This document shows, one piece after another, positions 58,081 through 64,000 of a stretch of DNA of 64,000 nt; within the stretch, counting starts at the first letter, position 1; each line of letters opens with the position of its first letter. This DNA is from Ampelomyces quisqualis. Lineage: Eukaryota; Ascomycota; Dothideomycetes; Pleosporales; Phaeosphaeriaceae. The notes under the pieces were generated by a model. It did no database searches and had not been told where the DNA came from. It saw nothing but the letters and a program-made list of their open reading frames with translations. The position numbers were made by a program, and so were the translations under genes. The stretch spans positions 2,232,001-2,296,000 of the forward strand of contig JAGTXZ010000003.1 of assembly GCA_018398575.1 (NCBI GenBank), written 5' to 3'.

Positions 58081-58449
58081 CTATAGCCTAGCAGATTACT
58101 ACAAACGCTACTGCAGCTGTTAGCAGGTACATTAACACACCCTAGCCTCTAAACACTCTAGTTCTTATCTCTAATATTACCTCTAGAAGGTAGTTACACG
58201 CTACTAGCACTAGCTCTTCTAAGAGTAGACTTGCTAAGCGACCTATAAGGGCTGCGAAGAAACACTAAGATCTAAACCTACAAACACTGTCTGCAAGGAC
58301 GCTAATTTAGCAGGCCTAAGACTATACTAGCTTATCTGCGTCTAATGCAAAAACAGATTACTCTAAAGCTATAGATGTTACTACAGATAGTAACTTTTAA
58401 TAAGAGGCTGCCCTAATATAACCCTAGCTTACTAAGAGCTATAAAAGAC

Positions 58450-61400
58450 TTACAAGTTACCTATATACAACTTGCAAATTAGCTAGTCTAATATAAGACG
58501 CAGTATACTATACTATACTTTAGCTCTTACACTTACTTACAAATTTAAACTTAATATACTCTATATACAAGAACTATAGACGTATACACTGTCTAGAACG
58601 CAAACTTACCTAGCCTACTTAACCTTTACTCTTATTAAAAGCTAAGAACCTTAAGAAGACAACTCTAATTAGCCTTATATTATAATATATATCTGTAAGA
58701 GACTTAGTATTATTGCTATACCTAATTACCTAAGAGAAAACAGAGACCTTATAAAACTAGAAATTAATAGCATTACTATCTACAACGTCTACTAACAGCT
58801 AAACTACTATTCTACTTTTACTAAGGTTATAGAAATTACGCTAGGGCCTTAGACTATTGTAGGAGAGGATTTTAATATGCAACACAACACTTTTAAACCT
58901 AGAGCCTAAACTGCGCATAGAAGCAGCAATATTACAAGATAGGCCTAAGAGAACAGTATAGACTATATAGGAAAGCTAGAGCAGCCTACGCATAGAGTAA
59001 GATATATCCTTAACTTTACCTTTTTAAACATACTGCATGCTAATACTAGTGTATAAGAAGAACTGCAATATAGCTTAGATTACTACACTCTAGTAACTAC
59101 TATTCTAGGCTGTAAAAACTAGAAGCTAGAACGCTGCTATTACTGCCTCCTCTTAGACAAAGAGGACAGATTTAATAGACTTGTTAAGCTTAGCATAACT
59201 AGAGTCCTTTCTAGCTAAAGCTTTACTAACTTTTAACAGATTAACTAGTGTATTGCAGCCCTAACATTAGTGCTTAAGAAGGCCCTTTATCTTACTAGCA
59301 AACCTAGTAATGTTTGTAGCAACTCTACACTGTAGTAGACACTAGAATACTCTAACGCCTACAAAGCCTACCTAAGGAGCCTTAAGAGAAGTTCTTACAC
59401 CTTTACTAAAGAAATACACTAATTTAAAACTACTGTGCGTAAGGCAAAGGCTGCTTACTAGCAGAATATCCTTAACAGAGTTGCAATAGACAAAGACCTG
59501 TATAAGATTATTAGCTAGCATAAGCACAGTGCTAGCTATAGAGATAGACTACTTATAGTTAGAGACTAAACTATTAGCAACCTATAAGCTAAGGCTAAAG
59601 CCCTTTGCAGAGAAGTATTAAGTAGGTTTAACGCAAGCAACAACCTAAGTAAACACAACCTACTTACAGCTAATCTAGGCAGAACGCTGCTATAGGACAC
59701 TAGTCTTTTAATAGAAGAGGTTAAACGCAACACTATTAGGGTCTCTAGTATATTCCTAGGCGCAGACTAGATAACAGTCTACCTTCTTAAGATTAGCTAG
59801 AAACATATTAAGACAATAATACACAGCATCTTTTAACACTGCCTAAAGCTTAGCTACTTCTCTACTGCCTAGAGGCAAGCTAAGGTAGCTATAATCTCTA
59901 AGACTAGGAAAAGAGACAAGTCTTCTCTACAGGCGTAGAGACTAATAGCGCTTTTGTCTTGCATAGAGAAGAGGCTTAAATAAATTATTGCATAGCAAAT
60001 AGCCTAGACTACAATAACAAACAGCATTCTTAGCCTCTAGCATAAGAGGGCCTTTCTAAAAAGGTTAGCTATAGACCTTATTTGTGCGTTTACTTATAAT
60101 GTTAAGGCTGTATAGGCTAAAGGCAAACGCGTTACAATAGTTACTCTAGACGTTTAGAAAGCCTTTAACGCGCTACTTAAAAATTAACTACTAGACTAAA
60201 TAGACAAGCAAGGGTAGCTGCCTACTACACTTAAATTTATAGACTCTTTTCTTTTAGAACGTTAAGTAAGGGTAAGACTAAGAAGCAAAATAACGCTGTT
60301 CTATTCTATTATCTGTAGCACGCCTTAAAGATTCTCTCTCTTACTAGTCTTATATACCCTGTATATAGCTAAACTTATCCTTATAGACCTTAATTAACGC
60401 TTTAGGTATGCTAATAATATCTGTCTGTACAGAGCTACTAACAGCCTAGACAAAAACGTACAGCTTCTAGCGCAAGACATCTAGGCATGCTACAACTAGA
60501 GGAGCTAACACAAGGTTACTTTTACTCTAGAAAAGCTTAAAATAATATACCTTACCTGTTAGAAAGGCACTTACGCGCCCTCTTATAAGGTAAACAAAGA
60601 GCTTATAATTACCCTAATTGCAGAATTAGGTAATAGAACCTAACCTGCTCTCTAGTAGCTTAGAGTCTAGTTTAACTACAAACTAACTTTTAAGCGTTAC
60701 GTAGCGCAAAGGGTAGCTTCTGCAAAGAAGGTAGCCTAGCATATTTGCAGTTTAGCTAACACTACCTATAGACCTCTCTTCTCTTACTTGCAGAAAGCTG
60801 TTATTACTTGCGTAATGCTGTCTCTACTCTTTAGAATCAAAGCATAGTACAGTAGAAGAACAAAAATCTCTTAAGTTGTTTAGGAAAGCTAGTAAAAAGA
60901 GGTAAGTACGCAAGTTAGTTAGTATTTAGATACCCTCTAAAAATCTATAACCCTTGCTGCTAAAGAAGTGTTACTAGCCTAAAAGACTACTCTAAGTGTA
61001 ATACTCCTTTAGGAAGCTAGGCTACTATCTGCAGCTATTGCCGCAGAAGAAGCTAAATAGCGATTTGCTATCTAACTGCAAACTGTTAATATAGGCTATC
61101 TTCTAACAAGCAGGATTAAGACTCCTCTTATTAGCTATAGTAGAGGAGCTAGCAACGCGCAAAATCTGCAAACTAAGGTCTAGTAGATAGGCTAGCTACT
61201 ACCTAACATCTAACGTCTAGTTCTAGCCCTTTTACATTACTTACCTAATTGCTAAACAGATTCTACAAAAGGCTAAGACAAGAATAAGGCTACTACTAAA
61301 TTTAAGAAATAGTAAGCATGTATTCTACTCTTAGACATTACAATCTTCTTAGACAGGTTAGAATAACAAATAGACAGCAAACACTAGGTAACTTATAGGT

Positions 61401-62150
61401 ATGCAGTGTACTAGAACTTAACGCTACTCTTTACTAGCTAGGGGTTATTATACCTCTCCTCCTATGTTTTTAACGCTAAAGCAGTTAAAGCGCTAAGGAG
61501 ACTAAGGCACGCTTATTTGTACACCTAAGATCTGCCTAGCAGGCGCATATAGCTCTACATTAATAGTACATTAGTTATCTAGTGCTTATGCAGGACTACT
61601 CCTCTATCCTTGCAATAGGCCTTTTTCTTATACTAAACTTTAATAGATCTCTACAATATAAAGGTAAAATAGGCCCTAGGACACTTAGATATAGCTGGCA
61701 ACAAACTAGTAGACTAGCTTGCAGATTAGTAGGTAAAGAAACCTAATACTCTATACAGCTAGGCAATGTACTCCTTAGCTTCTAGCGTAAAATCAATTGC
61801 TAAGAGTATCTTTAGGGCCTAAAGCAAGGCATAGTACATTACTAAAACTAGCAAGCTTTTGCAATAGTATAACAATTAGAAACTCTCCTACATTATTTTA
61901 ATAACTCTAGCTGCTCTCTTGCTAATGCAGTATACTCTATCTAAGCTGCTAGCTATTTGTTTAAAGCATAGGGACTTTAAGTAGTACTACAAAAAGTTTA
62001 ACTACACTAATGCAAAGCTTAAGTGCTTCTATAGGCAACTTAAGACTCTAGAGCACATTGTTCTATACAGACGCATGCGCTGCAAATTTAAACAGTAGCC
62101 TAACAGACTAGCTGTTTTACTAAGAAATACTTAAGAAGGTATCTAATACC
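58450..62150 (+). pseudogene. LINE ORF2: endonuclease, reverse transcriptase, RNase H, RIP-damaged
   Basis: Plus-strand frame. An APE-type endonuclease motif, EDFNMQHN, lies at 58865-58888 (family GDFNxxH). The RT active site is at 60407-60418 and reads YANN instead of YADD, within RFRYANNIC. The RNase H region spans 61,450-61,720, with SSYVFNAKAVKALRRLRHAY, LYINSTLVI and LGHLDIAGNKLAD, which match Tad-clade RNase H. Trp codons appear as TAG. The catalytic Asp codons are changed in RT and the Gly of GDFN is changed to Glu, all of the G-to-A type. Confidence 0.85.
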
Positions 62151-62740
62151 TTAAGACGCTGCTTAACAACCTAAATAACTTTTAAGAACTGCTTAAGATT
62201 ACGCAGTTCTACGCTAAAATCTGTAAAAGATAAACCCTTGTAGATAGACTATTACTACTACTACAAGAGTCTTAGCATTAAAAGACATAAGAATAGGCAG
62301 CTAGAGCTGCCTACTTGCCTTAACAATGTTGTAGCTAAGTTAGACTTTAAGAGCTATTGCTTTTAGCTCTACTTACTAGCACGCACTTATTCTCTCCTAT
62401 CCTCTTTATAAATTTGTACTCTCTCTCTCTCTACCTCTTGTTATGTATTTGCTACTACTTGCATTTACTACTACTTGTATTTGCTACTACTTTTTTTGCT
62501 GTATATTTAGGCAGCTACAAAACAGGGCATTAACTCCCTATCTATATTGATCGCAGCACAGCTACAAGGCGGGCAGTTACAACAGAACAGACCTTTTAGT
62601 CAGCTTTGCAGCTTAAAGACGGGTGCCCAGGGTGTTAGATACCCTGGTGCCACTCGCGTCCATTATGCCCTCTGGGAGGCGATATAGATTTAGGCTAGCA
62701 CCCATTTCTGGACGATAATCAAAACCAACCAACCAACCAA

Positions 62741-62755
62741 GCCGTATCAAACTAC
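62741..62755 (+). repeat. Right 15-base target-site duplication of the LINE
   Basis: GCCGTATCAAACTAC directly after the AACC tail, identical to 30160-30174. Confidence 0.85.
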
Positions 62756-63276
62756 CTATTTATCAGAGGGTGTTTGTCAGGAACAAGGTAGTCAATGCAA
62801 GGCTGCATTGCTTATGCATATGCATATGTGCGGGCAGCCTAGACAGCGCATCTAACCTACGCTGCCATCTTGAAAGATAATAGGTTCCCCGACGTTGGTT
62901 CTCAATCGCGAGCTGCTCCAGCAGACTCCAGCAAATTTACAATGGGGTTTTCCTGTGCCCCCCCCCCCCCCCCCCGGGGGAGGAGTTAGTTAGGTTGGAC
63001 GTCAGAGAGGTGGGACTTTATTCTTTTTCCTTGTGCTTGTGCTTGCCTCGTGCTTTCCAGTTGGTGTTCGTGCGGCTTTGATGATACGAGTGCGACTTCC
63101 GGGAAGAGCTGGGGTCGGATAAGAGAAAGGCTTTGCGAGTGTGACTGAGGGGAGGTCCTTGGATCGGACATCGACATATATCATCGCTGTAACGTTTATT
63201 ATAACATTGTTTACGCTTTGGTATGGACATGTTGAATCTTACCTCTCGCTACAACCACATCGGGCACCTATTCACG
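62756..63276. promoter_or_regulatory. Upstream region of the GH128 gene, next to the mobile-element block
   Basis: Normal-composition sequence. It contains TATGCATATGCATATG around 62,815 and a long C-run (62958-62975) followed by GGGGG. It must include the glucanase promoter. No gene is seen in it. Confidence 0.5.
62958..62980. repeat. Homopolymer tract C18 followed by G5
   Basis: Eighteen consecutive C then five G. The length may be affected by assembly or sequencing. Confidence 0.8.
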
Positions 63277-64000
63277 ATGCATGGCTCCGCCCTTCTCGCT
63301 GCATCAGCCACCCTCACCCTCGCTCAACCAACCTCGTCTCCTAAACGCGGCCTCTGCCACGTCACGAAAAACGGTAACCCCGCCGACGACCAGATCTGGC
63401 TTTCCGGCCCCAGCAATCCCACATGGTACTATAATTACGGCTCCGAGCCCTCATCAGCATACACCTCGCACCCATCTCTACAATTCGTGCCCATGCTTTG
63501 GGGCGCGAGTGCCAGCGACACGGGCACCCCCTTCTACGACTCGGTAAAAAGGCAGTTGGATAGCGGAGCAACAATATCCCATGTCCTAGCCTTCAAAGAA
63601 CCAGACGCCTCGCACGCCGTCGGCGGAAGCAATCTCCCAGTCGACCTCGCCGCGAGCCGCTGGAAAGCTGAAATCGAGCCGCTCAAGAATCTCGGGATCA
63701 ATGTCGGCGCCCCTGGAGTCACGGGTGCCGAGAGCGGGTGGACGTGGATGGACAATTGGTTGGAAGCGTGTGGCGCTGGGTGTAATCCTGACTTCATTCC
63801 TGTCCATTGGTATGGCGATTTTGAGGGCATGATGAGCCATGTCGGTAGGGTCACGGCCAAGTGGCCCGACAAAGAGGTGTGGGTTACAGAGTATGGATAT
63901 CCTCATCAGGAGCTGGAGGAGAGTAAGAAGTTTTGGAACATGAGTGCGAGGAGTTTTGATTCTTGGCCGTAAGTCCCCCTCCTGGAAAATGAGTAGGAAC
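63277..64000 (+). CDS. Secreted GH128 (Asl1-type) endo-beta-1,3-glucanase, 5' part
   Basis: The first exon runs 63277-63968 (230 codons plus two bases) and ends at a good donor, CC|GTAAGTCC. The gene then continues beyond the window. The start MHGSALLAASATLTLAQ is a signal peptide; the frame is open to an upstream ATG at 63223, which would bury the signal. Asl1/GH128 hallmarks are SPKRGLCHV, a GPSNPTWYYNYGSEPSS segment, FVPMLWG, HVLAFKEPDASHAVGG (probable catalytic acid Glu), GAPGVTG, WLEACGAGCNPDFIPVHWYG and VWVTEYGYP (probable nucleophile Glu). It cleaves beta-1,3-glucan outside the cell or in the wall. The upstream gap to the AT-rich block is only about 520 bases. Confidence 0.9.

Larger units (their letters stand above)
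30175..62740 (+). mobile_element. Tad-like LINE (about 6.2 kb), interrupted by a 26.3-kb gypsy-plus-insert
   Basis: The outermost element. It lies between perfect 15-base direct repeats and ends at the right in a short simple tail (AACCAACCAACCAACC), both typical of non-LTR retrotransposons. Subtracting the gypsy LTR-to-LTR segment and one copy of its target duplication leaves about 6.2 kb, the usual Tad-clade size. Its ORF1 is cut at 31236/57579, and its endonuclease, RT and RNase H lie at 58.5-62 kb. Nearly all of it is RIP-like mutated. The exceptions are about 115 bases at the left end and about 180 bases at the right end, which keep CCA, TCA and TGG. Confidence 0.85.

Noticed and set aside
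30160..62755. Starship-type giant element with cargo genes
   Set aside because: No DUF3435 tyrosine recombinase was seen at either end. The interior is explained by a LINE, a gypsy and a DNA transposon, each with its own boundaries and target duplications.
30160..62755. Centromere
   Set aside because: AT-rich RIP'd DNA is typical of fungal centromeres, but the block is short, flanked tightly by normal genes and fully accounted for by element boundaries with target duplications.

Overview
This window is nuclear DNA of a filamentous ascomycete (Pezizomycotina), most likely Dothideomycetes/Pleosporales. The evidence is short GT-AG introns of about 45-110 bases with fungal branch points, a typical filamentous-fungal gene set (GH81 and GH128 glucanases, MEP ammonium transporter, FLC/TRP channel, UNC93-like transporter), and a sharp contrast between GC-balanced gene-rich DNA and a roughly 32.6-kb AT-rich block saturated with mutations that look like RIP (repeat-induced point mutation). 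The exact species cannot be read from the sequence.

Left gene-rich arm (1-30,160). In order: ribosomal protein uL15/L28 (-), a secreted GH81 endo-1,3-beta-glucanase (-), a short AT-rich mobile-element relic, a WW-domain protein (+), a MEP1/MEP3-type ammonium transporter (-) whose upstream region carries three GATAAG sites, an UNC93-like MFS protein (+), an ankyrin-repeat protein with a fungal N-terminal domain (-), a 13-exon sugar-transporter-family MFS protein (+), AP-2 sigma clathrin adaptor (+), COPII coat protein Sec24 (+) and an FLC/TRP-like membrane protein (+). These are ordinary chromosomal genes and do not form a pathway cluster. Exon joins were checked for phase throughout.

AT-rich block (30,160-62,755). 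A perfect 15-base direct repeat brackets the whole block. Inside it I read a set of nested mobile elements. (1) A Tad-like LINE of about 6.2 kb on the + strand, with zinc knuckles, an APE-type endonuclease, RT and RNase H, is split inside ORF1. (2) What splits it is a Ty3/gypsy chromovirus on the - strand with two 299-base LTRs and a perfect 5-base target duplication CTAAT. (3) The gypsy element is itself split between its RNase H and integrase by a 19.2-kb insert with 13-base terminal inverted repeats. The insert holds a Plavaka/CACTA-like transposase (+), a large SNF2-family ATPase (-), a pogo/Fot1-like DDE transposase (-, perhaps a fourth insertion), an unrecognised long reading frame (+) and several tandem arrays (101, 147, 134 and about 90 bases). 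All coding regions here are broken by stop codons. Cytosine changes are strongly biased to C followed by A and preceded by a pyrimidine, so TGG tryptophan codons have become TAG.

Right edge (62,756-64,000). Normal-composition DNA resumes. A secreted GH128 (Asl1-type) glucanase begins at 63,277, only about 520 bases from the mobile-element block, and runs off the end of the window.
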